Positions 47,886-56,116 of a stretch of 64,000 nucleotides of DNA are shown in pieces; position 1 is the first letter of the stretch; each line of letters begins with the position of its first letter. The DNA is from Ornithinicoccus halotolerans (lineage in GTDB: Bacteria; Actinomycetota; Actinomycetes; Actinomycetales; Dermatophilaceae). The stretch spans positions 1 to 64,000 of the forward strand of contig NZ_WIQI01000008.1 of NCBI RefSeq assembly GCF_009602535.1, in the 5' to 3' direction. The position numbers and the translations under genes were made by a program. Under the pieces are notes generated by a model. That model made no database searches and was not told where the DNA came from. It worked only from the letters and a program-made list of their open reading frames with translations.

Positions 47886-48359
47886 ATGCCACGTCGGGAC
47901 ATCGACAACATCCGCAGCCGAACCGGCGTCGACCTCACCGGTCTGACGGCCAGGCGAGTGAGCGTCGACTCGGTCGAGAACACGATCCGCAAGGACATGG
48001 AGGCGGCCGTCAAGACCCACCTCGCGCTGCAGGGCAACCTGCCAGCAGAGGTCAAGCAGGCGGTGGAGTCGACCGCCAAGACCGCCGCCGCCACCGCCGT
48101 CGAGCTGAGCGTCGCCCGGGCCGCCGAGGAGGCCACCCGCGACGTCGGCCGGAAGAACCTCACCAGCCGGTTCGACGAGAAGATCAAGGTAGCGGCGGAC
48201 AGCCTCGGGCACATCAGCCAGTCCAACGAGGTGGACGAGGTGCTGCGCAAGCGCTCCGAGCTGCTGGCCAAGAAGCGGGACTCCCTCGTCGCCGCCGGCT
48301 TCAGCGGCGAGGAGGCCATGCAGATCCTGCTCGCCGATATCGGCGCGCGGGCCCACTGA
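47886..48359 (+). CDS. Small helical protein, 157 aa
   Basis: Not recognised. ATG at 47886 with GAGGAG eight bases upstream. It is rich in Ala, Lys, Glu and Asp, and predicted all-helical (NTIRKDMEAAVKTHLALQGN, VELSVARAAEEATRDVGRKN, VLRKRSELLAKKRDSLVAAG), with no signal peptide. It ends 31 bp before the LEA-like metallopeptidase gene, so the two probably form an operon; it could be its partner, inhibitor or chaperone. Confidence 0.6.
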   Translation: MPRRDIDNIRSRTGVDLTGLTARRVSVDSVENTIRKDMEAAVKTHLALQGNLPAEVKQAVESTAKTAAATAVELSVARAAEEATRDVGRKNLTSRFDEKIKVAADSLGHISQSNEVDEVLRKRSELLAKKRDSLVAAGFSGEEAMQILLADIGARAH

Positions 48360-48390
48360 GCCGGCTCCCGGCACGACCGGAGCCAGGACC

Positions 48391-49527
48391 ATGGGCTGGG
48401 GCATCCTCGGCGACGTCGTCGACGCGGTCGGTGACGCCGCCGAGGCGGGCGCGGACTGGGTCGCCGGCGCCGCTGAGGACGCCGCCGATGCGGTCGGTGA
48501 CGCGGTTGATGCGGTCGGCGACGCGATCGGTGACGCCGCTGAGGCGGTCGGCGACGTGGTCGAAGACGCGGTCGATGCCATCGGTGACGCCGCCGAGGAC
48601 GCAGTCGACGCCATCGAGGACGCGGTCGACGATGCCCTCGAGGCGCTCGGTGATGCCGTCGACGACGCCCTGGGAGCGGCCGAGGAGCTGTGGGACCACG
48701 TCACCGACGTCGCCGAGGACGCCTGGGAGGCCGTGGCCGCCGGTGTGGAGGATGCCTGGGAGACGGTCACCGAAGTAGCCGAGGACGCCTGGAGAGCCGT
48801 CTCCGACGCGGTCGAAGACGCCTGGGAGGCGGTGTCCGACGCGGCCGAAGAGGCGTGGGACAGCGTCGTGGACGCGGCCGAAGCAGCCTGGGAGCGGGCC
48901 GAGGAGATCGTCGCCGCGGGCATCGACGCGATGGCCACGGCCTACGAGTGGGCGGTCGAGGCGGCCTCCCGGGCGATCGAGTGGCTGGGCGGTCTCCTGG
49001 TCGACCTCGGCGAGCTGTTCCTGCAGCTAGGAGCATGCCTGGCCGGTCAGGTGGTCTACCGGGTCGCCAAGGCCGGAAACATCATCGGCAACATCCACAA
49101 GCCACCCAAGCTGCTACCTGCTGGCTTCCGGTCCGACATGGTGGACGTCTTCGGCGGCGGCGGCGCGGCCAGGGCGATCAACACCACCGACTTCGCGCTC
49201 GTGCTGTACATCGACGACGCGCTGCTGTCGGCCAACTGGTTCAGCGAGGGCACCGACGCGATGTGCTTCGGCGCGACCAGCTATCTGGGTGTCACTCTGG
49301 GCGGGCTGATCTACCTGGACGAGCCGTGGGACGCCACGGTCGACGGAGACCGGGAGCTGATGGCACACGAGCTGGTGCACACCCGGCAGTACCGGCGGTT
49401 CGTCAACGAGACCGGCTTCGCGTGCGCCTACGGCATCGGCTTCGCCCAGAGCGGCTTCGACTACGCCGCCAACCCGCTGGAGGACGAGGCGTTCGACTTC
49501 GTCACCGCCAACGCAGCGAGCATCTGA
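48391..49527 (+). CDS. Putative zinc metallopeptidase with LEA-like helical repeats (DUF4157-like)
   Basis: 378 residues. Residues 8-180 are a low-complexity series of 7- and then 11-residue helical repeats (AVGDAVDAVGDAIGDAAEAV, then EDAWEAVSDAAEEAWDSVV), acidic and amphipathic as in LEA or apolipoprotein-like proteins. A short hydrophobic stretch follows (AIEWLGGLLVDLGELFLQLG). The C-terminal domain carries HELVH (326-330) in LMAHELVHTRQYRRF and a later NPLEDEAFDF (E364 or E366), the pattern of zinc peptidases of the DUF4157 type. DUF4157 domains are known near contractile injection systems, but no such system is here. There is no signal peptide. Its 3' half is duplicated at 59412-59799. 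Confidence 0.72.
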   Translation: MGWGILGDVVDAVGDAAEAGADWVAGAAEDAADAVGDAVDAVGDAIGDAAEAVGDVVEDAVDAIGDAAEDAVDAIEDAVDDALEALGDAVDDALGAAEELWDHVTDVAEDAWEAVAAGVEDAWETVTEVAEDAWRAVSDAVEDAWEAVSDAAEEAWDSVVDAAEAAWERAEEIVAAGIDAMATAYEWAVEAASRAIEWLGGLLVDLGELFLQLGACLAGQVVYRVAKAGNIIGNIHKPPKLLPAGFRSDMVDVFGGGGAARAINTTDFALVLYIDDALLSANWFSEGTDAMCFGATSYLGVTLGGLIYLDEPWDATVDGDRELMAHELVHTRQYRRFVNETGFACAYGIGFAQSGFDYAANPLEDEAFDFVTANAASI

Positions 49528-49561
49528 GGCCAGAGCCACTTCCTCCCTACCGGTCGGTCCA

Positions 49562-49582
49562 GGAGGCTATCCACCGGCCTCC
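49562..49582 (+). terminator. Weak hairpin after the metallopeptidase gene
   Basis: GGAGGC (49562-49567) pairs with GCCTCC (49577-49582), 6 bp, 9-base loop, 34 bp after the stop. It is short and could be chance. Confidence 0.35.
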
Positions 49583-49631
49583 CTGCGGCTGTGCACCGTG
49601 GCGCCATAGAGTCAGCTGCTGGGTGACTGCC

Positions 49632-50288
49632 TCAGTAACCAAAAATGTGCACGCTCAACACGTCGACAGCGGTGCGCGGGCTCGTAAAGAACGCGCCCAT
49701 CCGTCGTGCGACTTTGGGGAAGGGGCGCTCGCGGACGGCTCCGTTCTCATTGAATAGCTCATTGGGCACGACAAGGAAGAGGTGATTGGCGTTGATCGAG
49801 ATGTGCGCCTTCCACAGATCTTTCAGATCGTGGTTGTTCGCCGTGGTGCCACCTCGCTCCACCTCTGCGATCACACCCGTCCCTGCCGCCAGTGGGTAGT
49901 AGAAGTCGGGCCGGGCTCGTGTCACCAACCCCGCGTCGGGGGTCAAGACCAGCTCGGCACTGAAGCCCAGCTCAAGTTCGAGCACACTGCCCACGCGGTC
50001 CTGAATGGCCTTGGATTGGGCGCCATGAATATGGAGCCGGGCGATGGTTTCCTCGTCGGCCTGCAAGTGATCCACAAGACGCTGCGCTAGGGCGTCGACT
50101 CGCTCGAGTTCTGCCTGTTCGACTGCACCGTCGGGCACACGCGCGTGCCTATGGTGCTGAATCACCTGCGCAGCTTGCCAGCTGAGCAGGTAAGAAGCTA
50201 GTCGCCAGACAGCGCCTGAGGTCCTGTAGCGAGGGTCACCGGATCTGCCGTCACGCGCCCAGGTGCCGCCGTTCCCGGCGACCGGCAA
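49632..50288 (-). CDS. PD-(D/E)XK nuclease-like protein (restriction-like), 218 aa
   Basis: Not firmly recognised. The centre reads RARPDFYYPLAAGTGVIAEVERGGTTANNHDLKDLWKAHISI. This resembles a PD-(D/E)xK core (PDF, then ExE, then a helix with Lys). LFLVVPNELFN follows, as in restriction-like nucleases. The start is uncertain: TTG at 50288 gives the full length, and GTG near VIQHH would give about 180 residues. The DNA from 49630 to 50100 has lower GC than its surroundings (TTTCAGATCGTGGTTGTTCG), and the gene has no partner methylase. It may be a transferred, possibly defence-related gene. Confidence 0.5.
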   Translation of the reverse strand: MPVAGNGGTWARDGRSGDPRYRTSGAVWRLASYLLSWQAAQVIQHHRHARVPDGAVEQAELERVDALAQRLVDHLQADEETIARLHIHGAQSKAIQDRVGSVLELELGFSAELVLTPDAGLVTRARPDFYYPLAAGTGVIAEVERGGTTANNHDLKDLWKAHISINANHLFLVVPNELFNENGAVRERPFPKVARRMGAFFTSPRTAVDVLSVHIFGY

Positions 50289-50565
50289 CTCACCTGACGT
50301 GCGGATGTCTGCTGTTGCCGGTCAGGACCCACGGTAACGTCGCTGTGACCGCGATACTCGACATTGTGGCTCCCGATCGCGTTCCAGCACCCGGTGGCGG
50401 CCCCGCCCCGCGCCGAGTTGAGAGACGGGTCGTATCGGGATCTGCACCGAGCACACCGGAGGAGTCCGCCGGGACCGGCGCCCGGCTTGTCATTGCAGCC
50501 AAGTGCCGTCGACCTCGCCGGTAGCCTCGCGCCAGTGAGGCGATCCAGTTGTGGAGGAGTTTCCG

Positions 50566-51279
50566 GTGGAGCGCGATGAGCCCGACCGTTCACTGCGCGA
50601 TGGCTCGGCTGCTGGCCTGCCCGCGGCAACGTGGTTAGGTTTGGCACTTGCCTTGGTGGTTGTACCAACGTACGCCGTCGTGGTGCACCCGCAGCTGAGT
50701 CGCGTAGGCCTCGGCGAGCAGGGTGAGGCCCTCGTGGGCTTCGCTGTCCTGTGGGCATCGGCATGCTTGGTGCTGGTGGTGGTTCGCCGCGGTGAGCAGG
50801 CCTCGTGGGCCTCGGTGGGCATCCGACGAACCCCTCCGCTTTGGCTTCTCATCGCGGTGGGGATAGGCATCCTGCTGTCGCTCCTGGTGCCGGCTCTCAG
50901 CCTTCTGGCGGGACTGGTGCTGCCTACTGCTGCAGGGACTGGAGGTGTCGATACAGTCGCCACCTCGCTGCCGTGGGCGCTGATCCTATTGGGGGTGGTA
51001 ACCGCGGCCGTGACTGAGGAGTTGCTATTCCGCGCCTACCCGATCGAGCGGCTCCTGGCCAGGTTCCGGTCCCCCTGGGCAGCGGTGCTGGTCCCGCTGG
51101 TGCCCTTCACCGTGATCCACGCGCAGGAGTGGGGCATCGCCCATGTCATTGGGGTGGTGATCCCGCTGGGGCTGGCGTTGTCGGTGCTGTACCTCTGGCG
51201 TCGCAACCTCCTGGTCGTCGTAGTAGCCCATCTGCTCGTCGACGCACCACTCGTTGTGATCTCCCTCGGCCAAGGCTGA
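50566..51279 (+). CDS. CPBP-family intramembrane metalloprotease (CAAX protease/Abi)
   Basis: 237 residues from GTG at 50566, chosen because GGAGGAG lies six bases upstream; an earlier GTG at 50551 overlaps that site. Six or so membrane helices. Family motifs: EELLFRAYPIERL (EExxxR), FTVIHAQEWG (FxxxH) and AHLLVDAP (HxxxD, modified). These form the membrane-embedded active site of the Rce1/PrsW-like superfamily. Substrate unknown; actinobacterial members are often linked to bacteriocin self-immunity or protein processing. Confidence 0.85.
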   Translation: MERDEPDRSLRDGSAAGLPAATWLGLALALVVVPTYAVVVHPQLSRVGLGEQGEALVGFAVLWASACLVLVVVRRGEQASWASVGIRRTPPLWLLIAVGIGILLSLLVPALSLLAGLVLPTAAGTGGVDTVATSLPWALILLGVVTAAVTEELLFRAYPIERLLARFRSPWAAVLVPLVPFTVIHAQEWGIAHVIGVVIPLGLALSVLYLWRRNLLVVVVAHLLVDAPLVVISLGQG

Positions 51280-51628
51280 AACGAATCGCCACAAGCGCTG
51301 CGCGAGCCGCCCCGGAGACCTCTGCGCCGACCACGCGAATGACGACCGGAGGTCCGCGCTACCCGGCGTGTGGGCCTCGGCGGCCGGGCAGCCGATCGGG
51401 GTTCCTTTCGACACTCCCCTGAGATGGCTCGGCGAAGTCGTCTCGACCTGAGGGTCGGGCCGACCCGAGTCCCCGTACTGAGAACCGTCAGGCGCGGTCC
51501 CGGGGGCAGGCCCCTACGGGCCGGGGAGATCTGGGGGTGAAGACGGGGGCTGACTCTCATGACCACGCGACGGCCGGCGCGGAGGCTGGGTGACGTCATA
51601 CCTGACCCGCCCACAAGGAGTGGAAGCC
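51280..51628 (+). other. 349-bp intergenic region before the first sensor module
   Basis: No gene visible. It holds GC-rich hairpin-forming sequence near 51500 (GGGGGCAGGCCCCTACGGGC) that may end the CPBP transcript. Near its end is the motif shared with the second sensor module (51598-51608). Confidence 0.4.
51598..51608 (+). promoter_or_regulatory. ATACCTGACCC motif, module 1
   Basis: An exact 11-base match to 55355-55365, upstream of the paralogous module. It lies 21 bp before the ATG of the first module gene. It may be a -10 plus start region, or a binding site of the response regulators. Confidence 0.4.
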
Positions 51629-52357
51629 ATGCTGAATGTGACCGACCCAAACAACTTCGGCCGCACCGTCGCCGGCCTCAGTCTGATCATCGCCCCGGTC
51701 GCCCTCGCCGTCGGGGAGATCGTGCGACTGGGCGTCTTCGGGGGCGCGTCCGGTGAGCGCGAGCTACTGGCCGCCGTCGCTGCCGACCCGGGCCTCTGGC
51801 AGCTGCAGACCGTCATCAACATGGTCTCCGTCATCCTCTTCGTGCCCGCCGTCTGGGGGATGATCCACCTCGCTCGCGGACGGTCCCCGGTCGTCGCCCA
51901 CGTCGGGGGCACGCTCGCCATGGTCGGCGTTCTCGGCGCGGCAGGGCACAACGTCTTCGGCAACGTGCTCACCGGCGGCATGGTTGCGGTGGAGAACGGG
52001 GTGCCGGCCATGGAGACCCTCGGGGTAGAGATGGAGCAGACGCCGGGCTTCCTGCTCGTGCTGCTGATGTTCATCGTCGGCTTCGTCCTCGGCTTCATCG
52101 TCCTGGCTGTCGCCCTCTACCGGTCGCGCACCGTCGGCCGCCTCCCTGCGGCGGCCATCATCGCGGCCATGCTGGTGTTCTTCACCGCCGGGGAGAGCCT
52201 GCCGCTGACGATGGTGTCCTCGGCCCTGTTCATTCTCGGGATGGGCTCCGTCGCCCGCCGGACCCTGTCCATGTCAGATGCCGAGTGGGCGGACGGCTCC
52301 CCCGCACTGAGCACCGCCGCGGTCCCGGCTCCCACGGGTGCTGCTCGGCTATCGTGA
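51629..52357 (+). CDS. Membrane protein of sensor module 1, 242 aa
   Basis: Not recognised beyond a likely DUF4386-like integral membrane protein. ATG at 51629 after AAGGAG. About six helices; loops include EIVRLGVFGGASGERELLAA, NVFGNVLTGGMVAVENGVPA and SRTVGRLPAAAIIA. The last 30 residues are polar. It overlaps no gene, but a GTG that could start the kinase lies in its stop. It probably forms an operon with the kinase and response regulator and may sense or be regulated by the pathway. Confidence 0.65.
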   Translation: MLNVTDPNNFGRTVAGLSLIIAPVALAVGEIVRLGVFGGASGERELLAAVAADPGLWQLQTVINMVSVILFVPAVWGMIHLARGRSPVVAHVGGTLAMVGVLGAAGHNVFGNVLTGGMVAVENGVPAMETLGVEMEQTPGFLLVLLMFIVGFVLGFIVLAVALYRSRTVGRLPAAAIIAAMLVFFTAGESLPLTMVSSALFILGMGSVARRTLSMSDAEWADGSPALSTAAVPAPTGAARLS

Positions 52358-52422
52358 CCGAACCGGCGAGGCGCCCGATCGCGTCTCGCACCCTGGGCCG
52401 GGCCGGCAGGCGGGAGGCCACC

Positions 52423-54534
52423 ATGCAGCGGGCAGCGCGCACCACCCGTGCGGCGTGGCTCGTGTGCACGGGTGTCCTCTGCCTGCTGGGCCTGGCCCTG
52501 TGGTTCATCGCCCTGGGCTGGCCGGCTCAGCTGCCGCCGGGCTTCGTCCCGTGGTCAGGCCAGGCGGTCGCAGTGCTGGGTGCGGTCGGCGCCCCGGTCC
52601 TGGGCGCCCTGGTGGCCGCCCACCGCCCCGCCAACCCCTACGGGTGGCTGTGGTTGGGGTTCGCCCTGTCCCAGGCGCTATCTTTCACCGGCCGCGCCTA
52701 CGTCAGCTACACCACCACGTCGGCCACGGCACCCGCCGGCGAGGCCGTCGGTCTCCTGGCCGACCGGGCCTGGACCCTCTGGCTCGCCTCCCTGCCGTTC
52801 CTGCTCCTGCTCTTCCCGACCGGGGCACTGCCATCCCGGAGGTGGCGCTGGGCAGCCTGGACGGCTCTCGTCGGTGCCGGTCTCCTCCTGGTGGCGGGCA
52901 CCTTCGCCCCGGAGCTCGGCACCGTGCCCGTCGACAACCCGCTCCGTGCACCGGCCGGGATCGACCAGGTCCTGGGCGGCCTCGCCGACCTCGGGGTCTA
53001 CCTCCTCTTCGCCAGCATCATCGCCGCGGCCCTCTCGCTGGTGTTCCGCTACCGCGCCGCGGCCAGCACGCAGCGACGGCAGCTCGCCTGGTTCGCGTAT
53101 GCCGCCGCGTTCGTCGGGCTCTTTTTGGCCGTGGACCCCTTCTTCGAGCTGCCTTCGGCATGGGATGCCCTGGTCGAGACGCTGGCGACGAGCGCGTTGT
53201 ACCTGGGCGTGGGCATCGCGATCCTGCGGCACGGGCTGTACGACATCGACCGGATCGTCAACCGCACCCTCGTCTATGCCGCGCTCACCGCCCTCCTGCT
53301 CGGCACCTACCTGCTCGTGGTCGGCTACCTGGGGTCGGTCGTCCAGGCGCGGAGCCACGACACGTGGATCGCGCTGGCGGCGACCGGCCTGGTTGCGGTC
53401 CTGTTCGCTCCGCTGCGCGACCGGCTGCAGGAGGCTGTGAACCGGCTGATGTACGGCCAGCAGATCGACCCCTACACGGTGGTCTCCGAGCTCGGTCGAC
53501 GCCTGGAGTCGGTCCCCGAGCCGGAAGCGGTCCTGCCGACCATCGTGCGGACGATCGCGCGGGCGCTCGACCTGGCGCAGGTGGAGATCTGGTACGTCGA
53601 GGGCAACCGGCTCCGGCTGGGGGCGGCGCACGGCGAGCAGCCGCCGATGTCGCAGGTCAGCGACGCCGCACAGCTCGAGGGGGCCCGGGGCCTCGCCATC
53701 GTGCACCCGCTGACCCACCGGGGTGAGGACGTCGGCGTGCTCTGCACCGACGCGGCGGACCACGCGGAAGGTCTCCCACCGGCACGGCGGCAGCTGCTAC
53801 GTGACCTCGCGGCCCAGGTCGGTCCGGCCACCCACGCGGTGCGGCTCACCGCGGAGCTGCGGGCAAGCCTCGCCGACCTGCACCGCTCGCGGGAGCGGCT
53901 GGTCAGCGCGCAGCAGGAGGAGCGGCTCCGGATCCACCGGGACCTCCATGACGGACTCGGACCCGTGCTCGCCAGCATGCGGCTGCGACTCGAGGCCTGC
54001 CTGGACTCCGTGCCGCCGACCACGCCGGTGCTGGCAGCCGACCTGGAGCAGCTCCACGCCCTCGTCGGGCAGGCCACCGCCGACATCCGCAGCCTCGTGC
54101 ACGACCTGTACCCGCCAGAGCTCGCGCAGCTGGGCCTCGTCGGGGCAGTGAGCCAGCTGTGCGACCGCTTCACGAGCGAGTCGGCGCTGCAGGTGCGGTT
54201 CGCGGCCAGCCACGACCTGAGCCTGCCGGCCGCCACGCAGGTGGCCGTGCTGCGGATCGTGCAGGAAGCGCTGGTCAACGTCGCCAAGCACGCCCGGGCC
54301 GAGCGGGTGGAGATCACCCTGGAGCGCAGCGCCGACGCGGTGCGCCTGACCGTCCGTGACGACGGGACAGGGCTGGGCGAGCACCCGAGCGTCTCGGGTG
54401 CCGGCATCGGCAGCATGCGCACCCGCGCCGAGCTGCTCGGCGGTACGCTCGACGTCGCGCCCGCACCGACCGGCGGGACGCTGGTCACCGCCCAGCTGCC
54501 GACCGAGACCGTCGACGAGGAGGTGCCCGCGTGA
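52423..54534 (+). CDS. Sensor histidine kinase, NarX/DesK-type (module 1)
   Basis: 703 residues from ATG at 52423, with GGGAGG five bases upstream; GTG at 52354 would overlap the previous stop by 4 bp but has no ribosome site. About eight membrane helices fill residues 10-310, then a GAF-like domain (320-480) around TVVSELGRRLESVPEPEAVL. The HisKA_3 helix EERLRIHRDLHDGLGPVLAS carries the phospho-histidine. The ATPase has VLRIVQEALVNVAKHARAE, DDGTG and AGIGSMRTRAELLGG. It overlaps the next gene by 4 bp, so it should phosphorylate that regulator. Confidence 0.92.
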   Translation: MQRAARTTRAAWLVCTGVLCLLGLALWFIALGWPAQLPPGFVPWSGQAVAVLGAVGAPVLGALVAAHRPANPYGWLWLGFALSQALSFTGRAYVSYTTTSATAPAGEAVGLLADRAWTLWLASLPFLLLLFPTGALPSRRWRWAAWTALVGAGLLLVAGTFAPELGTVPVDNPLRAPAGIDQVLGGLADLGVYLLFASIIAAALSLVFRYRAAASTQRRQLAWFAYAAAFVGLFLAVDPFFELPSAWDALVETLATSALYLGVGIAILRHGLYDIDRIVNRTLVYAALTALLLGTYLLVVGYLGSVVQARSHDTWIALAATGLVAVLFAPLRDRLQEAVNRLMYGQQIDPYTVVSELGRRLESVPEPEAVLPTIVRTIARALDLAQVEIWYVEGNRLRLGAAHGEQPPMSQVSDAAQLEGARGLAIVHPLTHRGEDVGVLCTDAADHAEGLPPARRQLLRDLAAQVGPATHAVRLTAELRASLADLHRSRERLVSAQQEERLRIHRDLHDGLGPVLASMRLRLEACLDSVPPTTPVLAADLEQLHALVGQATADIRSLVHDLYPPELAQLGLVGAVSQLCDRFTSESALQVRFAASHDLSLPAATQVAVLRIVQEALVNVAKHARAERVEITLERSADAVRLTVRDDGTGLGEHPSVSGAGIGSMRTRAELLGGTLDVAPAPTGGTLVTAQLPTETVDEEVPA

Positions 54535-55256
54535 CCAGTTCGACGTCGGTGGACCCAGTCATCAGAGTCGTGCTGGCCGATGACCACCGGCTCTTCCGCG
54601 AGGGAGTCGCCAGCCTGCTGCAGCGAGCACCCGACATCGTGCTTGCGGGTGAGGCCGCCTCCGGGGAGGAGGCAATCGCGCTCGTGGCGGAGCTGGAGCC
54701 TGACGTCGTGCTGATGGACCTGAACATGCCTGGGCTCGGCGGCATCGCCGCGACCAGGGAGCTCCGGCAAGGTCACCCCAATGTCGGCGTGATCGTGCTC
54801 ACGATGCTCGAGGACGACGCCTCCGTCTTCGCCGCCCTCAAGGCCGGAGCCCGCGGCTACGTACTCAAGGACGCCGAGCGCGGTGACCTGGTCCGCGCTA
54901 TTCGCGCGGTCGCGACCGGTGAGGCGCTCCTCGGGGCCCGGGTCGCCCAGCGCGTGCTGGACCAGTTCGGCGGTGGGTTCGCGGCGCCGGAGGCTCTCCG
55001 CCCCGAACCCTCGGCCACCGTGGCGGCACGGCCGGAGGTCGATCCTCGATTCGCCCAGCTGACCCCCCGGGAGGTCGAGGTGTTGCGCCTCATCGCCGCA
55101 GGCCTGCGTAACAGCGACATCGCGGACACGCTGGTGATCAGCCAGAAGACGGTGGGAAACCACATCTCGAGCATCTTCGCCAAGCTCCACATCAAGGACC
55201 GGGTAGAAGCGGTGCTGCGCGCCCGGGAAGCAGGGTTGGGCCCGGACGAGCCGTAG
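54531..55256 (+). CDS. NarL/LuxR-type response regulator (module 1)
   Basis: 241 residues. The receiver domain has the acidic pair D17-D18, phospho-acceptor D63 (VVLMDLNMPG), T in VIVLTML and K in YVLKDAERG. The C-terminal HTH is LTPREVEVLRLIAAGLRNSDIADTLVISQKTVGNHISSIF. GTGA overlap with the kinase gives translational coupling. It should bind DNA when phosphorylated; the ATACCTGACCC motif upstream of the operon is a candidate site. Confidence 0.93.
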   Translation: MTSSTSVDPVIRVVLADDHRLFREGVASLLQRAPDIVLAGEAASGEEAIALVAELEPDVVLMDLNMPGLGGIAATRELRQGHPNVGVIVLTMLEDDASVFAALKAGARGYVLKDAERGDLVRAIRAVATGEALLGARVAQRVLDQFGGGFAAPEALRPEPSATVAARPEVDPRFAQLTPREVEVLRLIAAGLRNSDIADTLVISQKTVGNHISSIFAKLHIKDRVEAVLRAREAGLGPDEP

Positions 55257-55354
55257 CGACCTCAGCAACCGACGGGTGCGCGGCAGGCCGGGGTCACCAG
55301 CAGGGGGTAGCTCTCGGCAGTGGGCGAGGATCGCAGATCTCCCGCGACGGCGTG

Positions 55355-55365
55355 ATACCTGACCC
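55355..55365 (+). promoter_or_regulatory. ATACCTGACCC motif, module 2
   Basis: Exact copy of the module 1 motif (51598-51608), 64 bp before the first gene of module 2. GCGACGGC also precedes both copies (by 3 bases here, by 22 bases in module 1), so the match is not limited to the 11-mer. Confidence 0.4.
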
Positions 55366-55428
55366 TGGTCCGCGGGACGCCGCGAGGCGCACCGTGGACG
55401 GGTCCTTCCGTCTGACCGAGGAGTTCCC

Positions 55429-56112
55429 GTGACTATCACTTCGCCATCGCTGCCGACCCGTACCGGCGCCGGGCGGGGCCGCCTACTCGCCGGCGGCCTG
55501 CTGCTTATCGCTGGCCCCATCCTGTTCAACCTCGGCTATGCCCTGCACCCCACGCTTCCCGAGAACGTCACCGCCGCGCTCGATCAGGTCGGCGATGTCC
55601 GGGAGCGGCACGCCGCCGCGAAGGTGATCGTTGCGGTCGGCGGGCTGCTCATGATCGCGCTGGTGCTGACGCTGCGCCGGTATCTGGTACCCGGCCCCGG
55701 CCGCACCCTGGCCACAGTCGGCGCCACGCTGGCCGCGGTCGGTCTGGCCTTCAACTCGCTGAGCCAGGTGACGCACGGCTACCTGTTGTTCTGGGCTACC
55801 GCACCCGGCGTCGAGCCCGCGGCTGGTCTTGCCGTGGTAGAAGCGGCTCAGCGGACCGAGGCCCTGGTCACGCTGCCGGTCAGCTTCTGGTCGGTGCCGA
55901 TGTTCGCGCTGGGCCTGGTGCTCTTCGCAGCCTCGCTGTGGCGGGCGAACACGGTGCCGCGCTGGGTGCCGGTGGCGATGGTGTTGGCCGGCTTCGCGTC
56001 GGGTGCGATCGCGACCGGGCCGGCGATGCTGGCAGTACTCGCCGTGGACGCTGCCGCGTACGGGACGGCGCTGGTCATCGCCTCGCGCCGGGGCGGGGCT
56101 GTGGCACAGTGA
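55429..56112 (+). CDS. Membrane protein of sensor module 2, 227 aa
   Basis: Not recognised; an integral membrane protein of about six helices, like its counterpart in module 1, but with little obvious sequence identity. GTG at 55429 after GAGGAG. Segments: LLAGGLLLIAGPILFNLGYA, AAKVIVAVGGLLMIALVLTL, and VPMFALGLVLFAASLW. Its stop is 4 bp before the kinase start, indicating one operon. Role unknown. Confidence 0.65.
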   Translation: MTITSPSLPTRTGAGRGRLLAGGLLLIAGPILFNLGYALHPTLPENVTAALDQVGDVRERHAAAKVIVAVGGLLMIALVLTLRRYLVPGPGRTLATVGATLAAVGLAFNSLSQVTHGYLLFWATAPGVEPAAGLAVVEAAQRTEALVTLPVSFWSVPMFALGLVLFAASLWRANTVPRWVPVAMVLAGFASGAIATGPAMLAVLAVDAAAYGTALVIASRRGGAVAQ

Positions 56113-56116
56113 GGCC

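Noticed and set aside
48391-49527. Contractile injection system cargo
   Set aside because: No sheath, tube, baseplate or ATPase gene in the window; only a DUF4157-like motif supports it.
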